This document shows positions 42,976 to 55,966 of a DNA stretch of 64,000 nucleotides, piece after piece. Where the stretch lies: contig NW_003314261.1 in NCBI RefSeq assembly GCF_000143415.4, positions 5,658,866 through 5,722,865 of the forward strand, written 5' to 3'. The stretch's first letter is position 1, and each line of letters starts with the position of its first letter. The notes under the pieces are model-generated. The model saw only the letters and a program-made list of their open reading frames with translations, ran no database searches and was not told the origin of the DNA. The DNA is from Selaginella moellendorffii. Lineage: Eukaryota > Streptophyta > Lycopodiopsida > Selaginellales > Selaginellaceae. The position numbers and the translations under genes are program-made.

Positions 42976-44282
42976 ACTACTAGACTCGGGTGCAACTTCC
43001 TGCTTCAAGTTCATGGACACAGACTTTGCTGCTCGACATCATGTTCCTCTTTCTTCTACCATACGGGATCTGAGGGTTGAAGGCATTGGCGGGCATTTTG
43101 TGTCTCCATCTTCTGGACTTAGGGAAACGTTGCTCGTTCGAGTACACATCGTGTCCTGCCAAAGTCAAGACTATTTTTGAATGGGAGGCTCCACAATCAA
43201 TATTGGACGTTCGGCAGGCCAGCAGGCCTTCGACACACTCAAGGCGGCCTTCAGTTCTGCTCCCGTCTTGATCCACGCTGATCCCTCACAACCTTTCTTC
43301 ATTGAGGCTGACGTCTCCGACTTTGCCATCGGTGCTGTGCTGTCTCAACTCGGAGCGGATCACAAACTTCATCCGGTCACTTTCCATTCTCGGAAATTCC
43401 AGCCTATGGAGATCAATTACGAAATCCACGACAAGGAGCTCCTTGCCATCGTAGATTCCTTTGGAGAGTGGCGTCATTTCTTGGAGGGGGCGGGCCATCA
43501 AACAAGAGTCTTGACGGATCACAAAAATCTCGAGTACTTTGCCACTTTTGGAGTTTTGAGCCGTCATCAAGCAAGGTGGGCACAATTCCTGAGTTTGTTT
43601 GACTTTTTTATCAAGTACAGACCTGAAAAGCTTCAAGGCCTTCTTGATGCTCTTTCAAGGCACTCCTATCTTAGTCTCAGGCATGGTAATCCTGCCTTCA
43701 ATCAACAGGATCAAGTTATCCTTGGTCCTGATCGGCTTCAAATTATGGCAATTTCCCTGGCCCCTCAAGACTCCTCCTTGATAGATGCGATCAGAAACGA
43801 TCTTCAATCTGATGACCTTGCCAGCGACATTTTCCCCCATCTTCAGGCTGGACACCCAGTGACTTCCGACTGCCGGCGATTTGACAAGTTCGAGTTCTTA
43901 GATGGCTTGTTGTACCGTGGGGAGCAGCTTTACGTTCCTGAAGGTGATGCTCGAAGGTTGGTCCTAATGGCGTGCCACGATAGCCCGACTGCTGGTCACT
44001 TCGGCATCACAAAGACCTATGAGCTGGTTGCACGGGACTTTTGGTGGCCTCACATAGATGACTACATCAAAACTTTTGTTACCTCCTGTGACACTTGCGC
44101 CCGAAATAAGGTACCTCGCCACCTTCCTTCAGGTTTGCTTCGTTCCCTCCCGGTCCCTTTAGATCCTTGGGAATCCATCTCCATGGATTTCTTGAGTGAT
44201 CTTCTAAGTTCTTGAGGCTTCAACAGCATTTTAGTCGTGGTGGATCGCTTCACAAAGATGGCCCACTTCCTGCCGCACAAAT
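42976..44282 (+). pseudogene. Ty3/gypsy element 1, protease, RNase H and integrase (3' part)
   Basis: Begins with LLDSGATSCFKF, an intact retropepsin DSG motif. After VHIVSCQSQDYF and KTIFEWEAP the RT domain is deleted: the sequence jumps near 43,200 to QQAFDTLKAAFSSAPVL. From there a 344-residue open frame (43,181-44,215) gives RNase H (FFIEADVSDFAIGAVLSQ, VLTDHKNLEYFAT), a linker, and the integrase zinc module (H-DSPTAGHFG-H-like, CDTCARNK), then WESISMDFLSDL. A TGA at 44,213 precedes ILVVVDRFTKMAHFLP, where it is cut at 44,282 by LTR C1. It belongs to a different lineage from family R. Confidence 0.85.
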
Positions 44283-46338
44283 TGTGATAACTGGAACTTA
44301 GTGCCAGAGGTGGCACGATATCGAAGAGAGGATGATGGTGTCCCCAAGTAAAGAACTTCCTAGGATTGGGAAGTGGAGTTGCACCATGTGCAATGAAAGG
44401 TGTCGGAGACACCTAGGAAATTGACTTTGAGAGTCAAAATTAAAAGTTCCAAAGTGCAATGTTTATGTCGATGGAATCTGAGATTACTCAAGGATGAGTA
44501 GTGGAATTGAGTTAGAGAAGGTATCTCTAACGGGTTTAGCGAGAACTAAACCAATAAAAGGGAGCAAACCACCCCAGGTGGCCGAATGAGTCTCTATGTT
44601 GGAGAGACTATGCTCCTTAGAGGATGGACAAGGTATGGGGAGCCTTTGGTGTCAAACTATAAATGAATATTGGCTGGGTGCCAATGATGGAAAGGGTAAT
44701 ACATGTTGGTGTTATTTTATAAAAAATGGTTTACTATTTGATGAGGACATCAACTTTGTCTATGGGTGGTGGAGTTGTGAAACACAAAATCCCTAGGCCC
44801 CAAAGTGGAGCCGAAAGGGTGCCACGTGGTAGTGGCCGAAGTGAAAGCCAAACGAGTGTAACACGATTGGATTGAAAGCTCCGACTTGAAAGGTTGAGAG
44901 CGGGAGTGGAACTCCCAACAAAGTGCTCGAGGAACAAGCACAAAGCGAGCAATAAGCAAGGCTCCAAAAAGGGACCCAAGTTGAAGTCTGAGGTGGAGTC
45001 CGAGATGGAGTCCAAGATGGAGTCCGAGATGGACCGAGATGGAGTCCGAGATGGAGTCCGAGATGGACCAAGACAGAGTCCGAGATGGAGTCCGAGAGGG
45101 ATTTGAGATGGAGTCCAAGATGGAGTCCGAGATGGACCCGAGATGGAGTTCGAGATGGAGTCCGAGATGGACCGAGACGGAGTTCGAGATGGAGTCTGAG
45201 ATGGACCCGAGATGGAATCCGAGATGGAGTCCGAGGTCGAGACTGAGACCGGGACCGAGACCGTGACTGAGACCGAGACCAAGACCTAGATCAGGACCGA
45301 GTCCGAGTCTGAGTCCGAGTCCGAGTCCGAGTTCGAGTCTGAGAGGGTGAAAGCCCAAAGCGTTCATCTCCCAGACCCTGGGGGGTTTGGTGAGCTCCAA
45401 AAGTATAGTAAGGGGGAGGACTGCAGTGGAGCCAGTTTGGCTAAGAAAGGCTAGTTTGGCCCAGGAAGGTTGTACCCAGTGTTGGGTGATGAGCTGCCCA
45501 CTAGAAATTCCAAGACTAGAGTGAACATGGACCGACAAGCGGGGTAGCTTGGTGAAGTGTTCAAGAGCTGGCTCTAGTTCCCCCGGGAGATCGACTGGCC
45601 GATGCTCCTAGTCCAAGTGTGGGTGGCACTACCTACTTGGATACTTGGCGTGGCTCAATGAAACCTCGCTCTAAGCCTATGGCTAGAGCACCCAAAGGTG
45701 GAAGGCGGGGAGAGTACCCACGAGGCTCGCGTAAGGCCGCGGTGTTCCGAAATGTTGCCCAAAGTCCCAAACTGTGAAAAGGAGGAGGAACCATCCTCTA
45801 GTATAGAGACCAAGGATACAATCATGTGAGGAGTTAATCCCAGAGGACCGAGGGACTTAGTGGTCGGGCTTGTGAGCCTTGATCCAGTGGTAGTGTTGGT
45901 GAACACGGCCATGGACAAAAAGGGACTTGGTGGGGATTGGAAAAGGGATATTAGGGAAGGCTAATCCCCATATCTGTGGGCATCCTAAGGATGCTAAGGA
46001 GTGGATTGGGGATGATCATTCATGGATGGATGGCCCAATCTTTGGGAGATGGGACTGTGATGCAGGTGGTGTTAGACCACCAGTGTGACCAAGGTGAAGA
46101 GGTATGGCTTTAGCAAAATAGGCTAATACATTGATAGTACCTTGGGGTGTTAGTCATGGGATTGGATACATAGAGCACTTGGACTAAGTGCAAAGGTTGA
46201 GTGGCGGGGATGCCATTCTCGGGGCTAGCAAGCCCAAGTCCAAAATAGGACTTATGGAGGTTGTGAGTGAGATTTCTCCAAGTGGTCGGAGGTGTGGTTA
46301 AGTGACTAAAATAGAATGGAAAAATTAATCACTTACAC
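44283..46338 (+). mobile_element. LTR of family C, copy C1 (2,056 bp)
   Basis: TGTGATAACTGG...CACTTACA. Left flank CAAAT and right flank CAAGT could be a 5-bp duplication with one transition. No primer-binding site follows, so it is probably a solo LTR. However, integrase coding does not visibly resume after 46,338. Contains the purine-rich minisatellite at 44,985-45,350. Confidence 0.7.
44985..45350 (+). repeat. Purine-rich minisatellite in LTR C1
   Basis: Degenerate 11-12-bp units GAGATGGAGTCC / GAGATGGACCC, then 6-bp GAGACC and GAGTCC units. All Gs and As predominate on the plus strand. Confidence 0.92.
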
Positions 46339-47975
46339 AAGTATAAGGAGAATCATCAATGATCAATATATTCTAATTCAAATCCAATAAGGATTCAAAT
46401 ATTCCAATATTAATCATTAACTCTTTCTCTCATAGAGTTAGTATAGTTCACAACTGAATCATTTTTTAAAGAAAAGCCAAAGCTCAACCCTCTACTAAAT
46501 AATCTCATCTAGAACACAACTAACTCAAACTTGCCACTCAATTTGTTTGAACATCAACACAATTGCTAACTAGTAAATGCATGAATGCCAATAACACAAA
46601 ACCATAGCCAAATCATTAACACTATCTTCATCGAGACTAATGAAACTCGATATCAATCTTTCAGAAAGACATCTCATTTCACTCGAATCTCAACATCAAC
46701 AATGTCAATGACAAGGCATCACTTCAATGCCATCAACACTATAACAAAGTTAGAAGATAGCAAGAGTGAATCACCACCCAAAACTTTCTAATAACCAAGC
46801 TAACCAAAGTCAAAGATACTTTAGTCAGTATCCGACACTAATCCTTCAGCAATACTCAGTTTCAGATAACACATCATCAAGGAGTGATTCACCACATCCA
46901 CGACTCAATGCAATCCAACACTACGGACTAAATGTAACCAAATGATATTGACAAAGGTAAAGTTAATATACTAATACGGAAAATTTATGTAAGTCTAACA
47001 ACACGATCCTCCGCAACACCATCCGGTAAAGCAAGTTTATCATTGTTAAATCATCATCGAGTGAAGTAAGTGTCAAATAGTCTTTAACATAGTCTACAAG
47101 CAATCACTAGTCGTAAAGCAACCAACAATCACTCCTCAACTTGCCTTCACAAGACCCAAACACTAAACTCATGCTATCAAGTTATATATTTGTCCAATAG
47201 TAATGTAATACCTTAGGTATGAGATAAAAGTTCATGGACAAGCACAAACTAAATGACCACTCGAATCCAACTCAACTGCAATAAGCTCACTAATGCATTT
47301 AGCCATTAGCTCTAAGCATGCCTTGAAGAGGCTAGCTATGCGATCAACATTTAGTCAAAACTAAAGTGAAGACCATAAGATGGACTCATATCGGTACACA
47401 ACCTCCTCATAGACAAAACTATAGTATAGATAAAAGTCAACTCTAACCCCCTTCACTAGTTTGTATTGGCTTTTGAAATGGAATGGTTTTCGGGCAAAGT
47501 GATCAACAGATAAGCCATTGGAAAAGTCTAAGAAAATTTGTAGAAAATTTTCCATCCTAGAGAAAGAATGACTCTCAGTCCAGGAATGCAAACTTTCAAA
47601 ACTCAACCAACTTCCTCTTACCAACAACTTCACAAAAGTTCACCTTAACATCAATTCTCATGACCCAATAGTATGCTTAAGCATTGAACATCTTTGCCCA
47701 TCTAACCGATATCCAACACTGACATCCGCAAAGTGCAAAATGAACATCCAAGGCTTGATCACGAAGACCACATCTTTGGATATCCACATTGCACTAACAC
47801 TTTTCTTCAACCACCTTCAAGATCCAATATGAAGCCAAAACATTAACAAGAAAAATGATATGGAAAATCAAGGTTTAAGGAGAATTCCTCATCACTCGAA
47901 TCAACAATGCCACTTCCACTAACACAAGTGCTAGTGATGTCAATGCCTCAATTACACACCTTCTCCATCCAACTG
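46339..47975. other. AT-rich stretch without genes
   Basis: 1.6 kb with many stops on both strands and no recognisable domain. Style and vocabulary resemble 55,802-55,966 and 57,197-58,080, so it may be interior sequence of the same non-coding R-type element, separated by LTR C/D insertions. Confidence 0.4.
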
Positions 47976-49751
47976 TGAGACACAAAATCCCTAGGCCCCA
48001 AAGTGGAGCCGGAAGGGTGCCACGTGGTAGTGGCCGAAGTGAAAGCCAAACAAGCGTAACACGTTTGGACTAAAAGCTCCAACTTGATAGGTCGAGAGTG
48101 GGAGTGGAACTCCCAACAAAGTGCTCGAGGAATGAGCACGAAGCGAGCAATAAGCGAGGCTCTAAAACGGGACCCAAAAAAGGGACTAACACATGACATG
48201 TGGAAGTGTTCGAAATGGACCCGAGATAGAATCCGAGATGGACCCGAGGTGGAGTCCGAGATGGATCCGAGATGGAGTCCGAGATGGACCTGAGATGGAG
48301 TCCGAGATGGACCCGAGATGGAGTCCGAGTTGGACCCGAGATGGAGTTCGAGATGGACCCGAAATGGAGTCCGAGATGGAGTCCGAGATGGACCCGAGAT
48401 GGAGTCCAAGATGGACCCGAGATGGACCCGAGATGGACCCGAGATGGACCCGAGATGGACCCGAGATGGAGTCCGAGATGGAGTCCGAGATGGACCCGAG
48501 ATGGACCGAGACGGAGTCCGAGATGGACCAAGACGGAGTCCGAGATGGAGTCCGAGAAGGACCCGAGATGGAGTCCGAGGTCGAGACTGAGACCGGGGCC
48601 GAGACCAAGACCGAGACCGAGACCGGGACCGGGACCGAGACCGAGACCGAGACCGGGACCGAGACCAAGACCGAGCCCGAATCCGAGTCTGAGTCTGAGT
48701 CCGAGTCCGAGTCCGAGTCCGAGTCTGAGTCCGAGTCCGAGTTTGAGTCTGAGAGGGTGAAAGCCCAAAGCGTTTGTCTCCCAAACCCTGGGGGGTTTGG
48801 TGAGCTCCAAAAGTATAGTAAAGGGGAGGACTGCAGTGGAGCCAGTTTGGCCAGGAAAGGCCAGTTTGGCCCAAGAAGGCCAGACCCAGTATTGGGTGAT
48901 GAACTAACCACTGGGAAGTCCAAGACTAGAGTGAATATGAATCGACAAGCAGGGTAGCTTAGTGAAGTGTTCAAGAGCCGGCTCTAGTTTCCCCAGGGAG
49001 ATCGACTAGCCGATGCTCTCAGTCCAAGTGTGGGTGGCACTACCTACTTGGATATCTGGTGTGGCTCAACGGAACCTCACTCTAAGCCTATGGCTAGAGC
49101 ATCTAAAGGTGGAAGGTGGGAAGAGTACCCACGGGGCTCGCGTAGGGCCACGGTGTTCCGAAATGTTGTCCCGAAGTCCCAAATGGGTGTAAGGAGGAGG
49201 AGCAGTCCTCTAGTGTAGTGATTACAGATACGGTCACATGGTGAGGAAGTCCCAGAGGATAATGGGACTTAGTGGCCAGGCCTGCGGGCCTTGATCTAGT
49301 GGCAATGTTGGTGAACATGGCCATGGACAGAAAAGGGACTTGGCAGGAACTGACAAAGGGATGTTGGGGAAGGCTATTCCCCATGTTTGTGGGCATCCTA
49401 AAGATGCTAAAGAGTGGATCTGGGATGACCACTCATGGACGGACGGCCCAGTCTTGGAGAGACGGGATTGTGATGCAAGTGGTATTGGACCACCAGTGCG
49501 GCAAAGGTGAATGGGTATAGCCTTAGCGTAACGAGCTGATATGTCAGTGGTACTTTTGGGTGTCGGTCTTGGGACTGGACACGTGGAGCACTTGGACCAA
49601 GTGCAAGGGATGAGTGGCATGGATGCCATTCTCGGGACTAGCAAGTCCTAAGTCCTGAATTGGACTTAAGGAGATTGTGAATGAGACTCCTCCAAGTGAT
49701 CAGAGGTGTGGTTAAGTGACTAAAGTAGAATGGAAAATTTAGTCGCTTACA
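47976..49751 (+). mobile_element. LTR of family C, copy C2 (5'-truncated)
   Basis: Starts at the internal LTR position GTGAGACACAAAATCCC (equivalent to about 44,776 and 54,138) and ends TCGCTTACA at 49,751. It is followed by a PBS, so it is the 5' LTR of the element ending with LTR C3. Minisatellite at 48,210-48,760. Confidence 0.8.
48210..48760 (+). repeat. Purine-rich minisatellite in LTR C2
   Basis: Longest of the arrays: GAGATGGACCC and GAGATGGAGTCC units, GAGACCGGGACC-type units, then GAGTCC/GAGTCT hexamers. Open in several frames on both strands purely because of the 3n periodicity. Confidence 0.93.
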
Positions 49752-52700
49752 ACTTGGTATCGGAGCTGTTCCTTAGTCCGACTTTTATTGGTGCTCAAGT
49801 ATATCACCATTAACGTTGGCATCGGAAAGTCCTAGGAGTGGGCCTATCCTTGAAGAGTAGTGTGTCGAGAGGACATGGCTCTCCACTCAAGTTCATGCGT
49901 GAACTTGGGCACAATGTGGTGGATAGAAAAGGGCCAATAAGGGAACAACTTTGGGATCTTAGGAACAGTATAAGGGTTTCCTCAGAGAGTTGAGGATGTG
50001 ATTCAGATGAGCATTTGACTTAGGAAACTGGTTGATGTGGTTGTGGTAAACAACTACAGTTGGGATCATGGGAAAGATGTAGACTCCAAAATAATAAAGG
50101 AGTCACAAGATTACGCTTATATAGTTGAGGCTGGTACTCATAAATTTGAGACCGGAATTTGTGACCGTGGCCTCAAAGGAGTCCTCCCCAACATGGAGGG
50201 CTGCGCGGGTATCACTCTTGAGGAGATGCGCGCCGCGGAGGGGATCAACACACAAGACACTCAAGAGGCCCGAGGTGGATCCTCCGCCACCGTCTCACAG
50301 CTGCTCTCGGGTGACATAACCAACGATCTCAAACATGTGGTCTTAAGTTGTAACGAACTATGGAGTCCGCACACTCCATGGTCCTAGTCGTTGGTTTCTA
50401 CAAGGGAAGCTTTGTCTCCGTCTCTGTCTCGTCCAAATTGAAGTAGTTCGTCATGTCACTTCCTCCGAGTCTTATGTTTATGCTCCTCCTTGTCGTCTGG
50501 GAGGTCAAATACAGAAGAGGGCACCAGTCCTTGAAATGGTAGCCGGGGCTACCTCTAATAAATGCTGGAACAACCCAAGGAGTTGGGGGTGTACTTAAAG
50601 ATGAGTTGCTATTCTCATCACATGGACAAGTAGTCCTAAGGGGCAAAGGTTAGCCCCAAGAAAATCATCAAGTGTCAGAGTAACACTTGCAAAGATTGTC
50701 CTTGTGAGTAGGACAGGAATACAAGAAGTTGTATTCCAGCGAGTTGGCACCTCGAAGACTAAGATCTCGTAAGGTTTTGGATTAGTAAAGTCCAAAATGC
50801 TAGATGACTCAAGTGGAGTCAGGGAATGGTCCTAAAGGATTGGTTGAAGCATTTGGACTGAGGTGTATGGTGCCCCATGAGGTATGGGGAGGATCATAAG
50901 ATCCAAGTATGAGAACAGTAGATATCTCATTAATGGCAGAATGTCCCATACTAAAGTTGTGGGAAAAATGTTCCCAAAAGGAAGCAACTTTGGCCCAGAG
51001 TTGGGTGCAAACACTATGGTGCGGTGTTAATGGATAGTTAGCATAAGGAACAACTATATTGGTCTTGGCAAAGACCTAGACATTAATAAGTAGTGTCATA
51101 AGGATAGACTCATGGGGCCAATGGTGTAGAGACACCAAATGTGCCAAGATGTGATACCTTGAGGTTATGTTGGTGGGTTCATAAGAACCCCTTGCCAAGG
51201 GAATCCCATCAGAAATGGGAATGGCATAGCCTGAGCTGGAAGGCATGTGGTAAAGTGTGGTGACCAAAACAATGATGGAGGTGTGGAAGCATCAACAATG
51301 GATTATAGGATTTGACAACTATGAGGCAACTAAGCAAAAGGTGGAAAATAATTGGTTAAACTGGTAGAAGGTAGTTACCCAAGACTTTTTAATGGTAGAA
51401 GGAAGTTAGATATACCCTTATAGGGGATAAATTGCTTATGTTGCGATATAGTAAGTCAATATCGTAAAAAGGGAATGTTCATTGTCAAAGAGGCCATCAT
51501 TTTGGGACATCAAAACACTCTAGAACACTAGGAGGTGGTATTTGAATAAATAAGGCCCAAGGGACTAAGTCCCTAGCGAAGGATGGATAGAATGTGCTAT
51601 CCAAATGTCCAAGGTTGCGGAGATAGGAGAAGACTGTCTACCCAAATTGGACAAAGCCAAAAATGGAATTTTGGCAAGGCTAGTGATGTGCATGTAAGGG
51701 CCCATAACCAACAACGTTAATCCCGGTGTGTGGGATTATAAAGTGAGCATAACTGGATTGAAGAACCACTCCCTAGGCTATCGGGTCGGTTCATCCCTAA
51801 GAATACTTGCTAAAGCATGATAGAAAGTGCAAAGCTATCCTCCTAGTCTAGAGGAGAATGACTGAAGGAAAGGTGTGAAGCCAAAAGCAAGTAGTAAGGG
51901 GATAGAACCAAACCATAGGAATCGAAGGGCATAACCAAGGGTGGTTATGCCAATTGGGAGTGAAGAATCAAATGGGGGCTCGAGGGTGTTGTTGCTAGCA
52001 ACCTTGATGTCATGGAGAGTCTAAAATATGGAATTATCCATGTTAGACTATATGGCAACTAGAAAGCTTGCGAAAAGGGAGGCCTTAGCAAGCTAAAGGA
52101 CAGAGTTCCTTCAAAGTTCCCAAAGACGATTCTAGGTAGCTTAGTACCTAGAAAGCCGAATGTAAATGGTTTCTAGAGCGCACGAAATTAGAGTGGTGCA
52201 GTAGAAGCATGGTCTTGAAGCTGGCCATGAGGCGAGGCTATCAAGATTGGGGAAGTGGTTCCCAAGTGTTCAAAGAGAGGGCTTTGAATGAAAGTCGATG
52301 GTTAAGGACTTTCACGTTTATGCATGAACCATGTTACGGTGGCTGGATAACTTGCTAAGTGAGATTGGCAAGTCAGGGGGACAAATCCCCTAGTTGAAGG
52401 TGCTAACTTCAAAAGGGGTGGCCCATGGGGCCGAGCATAGAGGAGTCCATGCATGATCACAGACTTGTCAAGTGAAAGGACTTGGCAGTGCGGAGGAACT
52501 AGGTTCCTAAGCTGTGATCTATAGTGCGCTTTAAGTATAAGTTGGTGCACCAGCGTGGGGAGTCACGCCAGACATCTAAGGTGATGCCGTCCGTAGATGC
52601 ATATACGAAGGTTGGGTTCGAGTCCCAACCCTTTAGTGCTTGGGTTCGAGTCCCAAATCACTAGGGCGTGGTGATGGTTTGGAATATGAGGACACTCATA

Positions 52701-53641
52701 TTTTGGTGGTCATGGACTCTCAGTGAGGAGACTGGTTTGGGCACACTGCCAAGCAAGGGATGCCTCATAGTCGTGATGCACAGTTAGATTACTTAGAGTG
52801 AAAGCTCGGCATATCTAACTTGAACACTTTGGTGCAAAGGGCACCAAGGACGTGGTGAATGAGATGGGGACACTCAGTCTCAATTGCTATGGATCCTTGG
52901 CTAGAAGGGCTAGTTTGGGTGCACTGCCAAGTGTGGGGGATGCCCCCGAGGTCATAGTCAACAACTTAGAAGGGTTTGGAAGACCTAGTTCCTATTAGTA
53001 GACCTATTAAGGGGTCAAGATGAGATCACTAGGTGATCTTGTGGCTAAAAAAGGACAAAGTCTTTGTTTAGGTTAAGGAATATGATTCCTAGTTCAAAGT
53101 GTTGATTTGAACTATTGATAATGGTGTGGCTTGGTCAAAGTGACCAAGTGGGAAAAACACCTAAGGGAAATGAGCTATATCAAATGTTGCGGCATAGTAA
53201 GTCCGAAGAAAGTAGTTGCTATAAGAGATCCAAGGGAGGGTCTCAAAAGCTGGGCTGTGGATAGAGCCCACAGTAGAAAATGTTAAAGAGACGTACTAAG
53301 GGTGAACACCCTCTGGACTTGGCAAAGCAAAGTGTTTGCTATGGAACTGAAAGGAAACCTCGAAAATGGAGGTAGCGATCCTATATTGTTGGGTGCAACA
53401 ATCAAGGATAGGAGCAAAAGACTAGTGGCTAAGAAAAGAGCCATGGGAATCATGGGAAGGAATCCAAATGGCAACGTTAGGCCGAAAACACTAATGTGTT
53501 AGGTACTAACGGATTGTGGGAAAGGCAATGTTTCCCCAAGGGGGGATTCCCAACCACTCCGATTTGGTGAAAGTGGACGCTCCAAAGGGGGGAGCGGTAA
53601 GGTAGCTAAACAATAGGGCTGTGGGTAGCCCTAGCACCAAT
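49752..53641 (+). mobile_element. Non-coding interior of the family C retrotransposon (LARD-like)
   Basis: Begins with a PBS-like TTGGTATCGGAGCTG (49,754-49,768) and lies between C-family LTRs. In 3.9 kb there is no gag, protease, RT, RNase H or integrase reading in any frame. A 116-codon frame at 50,037-50,387 has no recognisable domain. A purine tract (AAAGGGGGGAGCGG, about 53,585) lies ~50 bp before the 3' LTR. This fits a large retrotransposon derivative mobilised in trans. Confidence 0.65.
52612..52662 (+). other. Doubled tRNA B-box-like motif
   Basis: GGGTTCGAGTCCCAACCC and, 32 bases later, GGGTTCGAGTCCCAAATC: two T-arm/B-box matches (GGTTCGANTCC). I find no matching A box or acceptor stem that would make a tRNA. 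Confidence 0.5.
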
Positions 53642-55801
53642 TATGATAACTGGAACTTAGTGCCAAAGGTGGCATGATATCGGAGAGAAGATGATGGTAC
53701 CCTCAACTAAAGAGCTTCCTAGGATGGGAAGTGAAGTTGCACAATATGTGCAGTGAAAGGTGTCAAAGACACCAAAGAAATTGACTTCAAGAAGTCAAAA
53801 TTAAAAGTTCCAAGGTGAATTGGTTATGTCAATAGAAGTTGGGACTACTCGAGAATGAGTAGTGGAATTGAGTTAGAGAAGGTGTCTCTAACGGGTTTAG
53901 CGAGAACTAAACCAATAAAAGGGAGCAAACCACCCCAGGTGGCTGAATGAGTCTCTATATTGGAGAGACTATACCCCTTAGAGGATGGACAAGGTATGGT
54001 GATCCTTCGGGGTCAAACCATAGACAAATATTAGCTGGGTGCTAAGGGCAGAAATGGTAATACCTGCGGGTGTTACTTTGTGAAAGTGTTTACCATTCGA
54101 TGAGGACATCGAACTTCGTCTATGGGTGGTGGAGTTGTGAGACACAAAATCCCTAGGCCCCAAAGTGGAGCCGGAAGGGTGCCATGTGGTAGTGGCCGAA
54201 GCAAAAGCCAAACGAGCATAACACGTTTGGACTAAAAGCTCTGACTTGATAGGTCAAGAGTGGGAGTGGAACTCCCAACAAAGTGCTCGAGGAATGAGCA
54301 CGAAGCGAGCAATAAGCGAGGCTCTAAAACGGGACCCAAAAAAGGGACTAACACATGACACGTGGAAGTGTTCGAGATGGACCCGAGGTGGAGTCTGAGA
54401 TGGAGTCCGAGATGGATCCGAGATGGAGTCCGAGATGGACCTGAGATGGAGTCCGAGATGGACCCGAGATGGAGTCCGAGTTGGACCCGAGATGGAGTCT
54501 GAGATGGAGTCCGAGATGGAGCCCGAGATGGACTGAGACGGAGTCTGAGATGGACCCGAGATGGAGTCCAAGATGGACCGAGATGGAGTCCAAGATGGAC
54601 TTGAGACGGAGTCCGAGATGGAGTCCGAGGTTGAAACCGAGACCATGACCGAGACCGAGACCGAGACCGGGACCAGGACCGGGACCGAGACCGAGACCAA
54701 GACCAAGACCAGGACCGGGACCGAGACCGAGACCAAGGCCGAGACCGAGCCCGAGCCCAAGTTCGAGTCCGAGTCCGAGTCCGAGTCCAAGTTTGAGTTT
54801 GAAAGGGTGAAAGCCCAAAGCGTTTGTCTCCGAAACCCTGGGGGGTTTGGTGAGCTCCAAAAGTATAGTAAGGGGGAGGACTGCAGTGGAGCCAGTTTGG
54901 CAAGGAAAGGCCAATTTGGCCCAAAAAGGCCAAACCCAGTGTTGGGTGATGAACTAACCACTGGGAAGTCCAAGACTAGAGTGAATACGGACCGACAAGC
55001 GGGGTAGCTTGGTGAAATGTTCAAGAGCCGACTCTAGTTTCCCCCGGGAGATCGACTGGCCAATGCTCCCAGTCCAAGTGTGGGTGGCACTACCTACTTG
55101 GATACCTAGTGTGGCTCAATGGAACCTCACTCTAAGCCTATGGCTAGAGCACCTAAAGGTAGAAGGTGGGAAGAGTACCCACAGGGCTCACGTAGGGCCA
55201 CGGTGTTCCGAAATGTTGTCCCGAAGTCCCAAATGGGTGTAAGGAGGAGGAGCAGTCCTCTAGTGTAGTGATTACAGATACGGTCACATGGTGAGGAAGT
55301 CCCAGAGGACAATGGGACTTAGTGGCCGGGCCTGCGGGCCTTGATCTAGTGGCAATGTTGGTGAACATGGCCATGGACGGAAAAGGGACTTGGCAGGAAC
55401 TGACAAAGGGATGTTGGGGAAACCTATTCCTCATGTCTATGGGCAGCCTAAAGATGCTAAAGAGTGGATCTGGGATGACCACTTGTGGACAGACGGCCCA
55501 GTCTTGGAGAGATGGGATTGTGATGCAAGTGGTATTGGACCATCAGTGCGGCAAAGGTGAATGGGCATGGCCTTAGCGTAACGGGCTGATATGTTAGTGG
55601 TACCTTTGGGTGTCGGTCTTGGGACTGGACACGTAGAGCGCTTGGACCAAGTGCAAGGGATGAGTGGCATGGATGCCATTCTCGGGACTAGCAAGTCCCA
55701 AGTCCTGAATTGGACTTAAGGAGGTTATGAATGAGACTCTTCCAAGTGGTCAAAGGTGTGGTTAAGTGACTAAAGTAGAATGGAAAATTTAGTCGCTTAC
55801 A
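53642..55801 (+). mobile_element. LTR of family C, copy C3 (2,160 bp), 3' LTR
   Basis: TATGATAACTGG (one change from TGT...) to TCGCTTACA. Aligns along its length with C1 and, from 54,138, with C2. Contains a minisatellite at 54,370-54,805 and the same GGCATGGATGCCATTC short palindrome near 55,665 as C2 near 49,617. Confidence 0.85.
54370..54805 (+). repeat. Purine-rich minisatellite in LTR C3
   Basis: Same unit classes in the same order as in C1 and C2 (GATGG units, GAGACC units, GAGTCC units), with different copy numbers. Confidence 0.92.
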
Positions 55802-55966
55802 CCAACAATCTACTCCAAGTGCTAACAAATAAACTGACAAGCTATAGCAAATGAATGCTACAACCTTTTTCCAACACCTTAATGGGCAAACTCAAGGGAA
55901 CAAAGTACCAACTTAAGCTTATCATAATGGACCACCATTGAGAATTCAGTCAAAGCTACTACAATG
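55802..55966. other. Short AT-rich flank, no gene
   Basis: Between LTR C3 and solo LTR D; continues in style after 57,196, consistent with D having inserted into it. Confidence 0.45.

Noticed and set aside
44734-45538. Long minus- and plus-strand open frames through LTR C1 (up to 262 codons)
   Set aside because: They arise from 6- and 12-bp repeats that stay open in most frames on both strands; the products are simple repeats with no domain.
47948-48974. Open frames of 246-308 codons in LTR C2, and similar ones at 54,232-55,024
   Set aside because: Same minisatellite artefact; parallel frames are open on both strands and differ in repeat count between LTR copies.
52612-52662. tRNA gene
   Set aside because: Only B-box/T-arm-like sequence; no A box, anticodon arm or acceptor stem can be folded around it.
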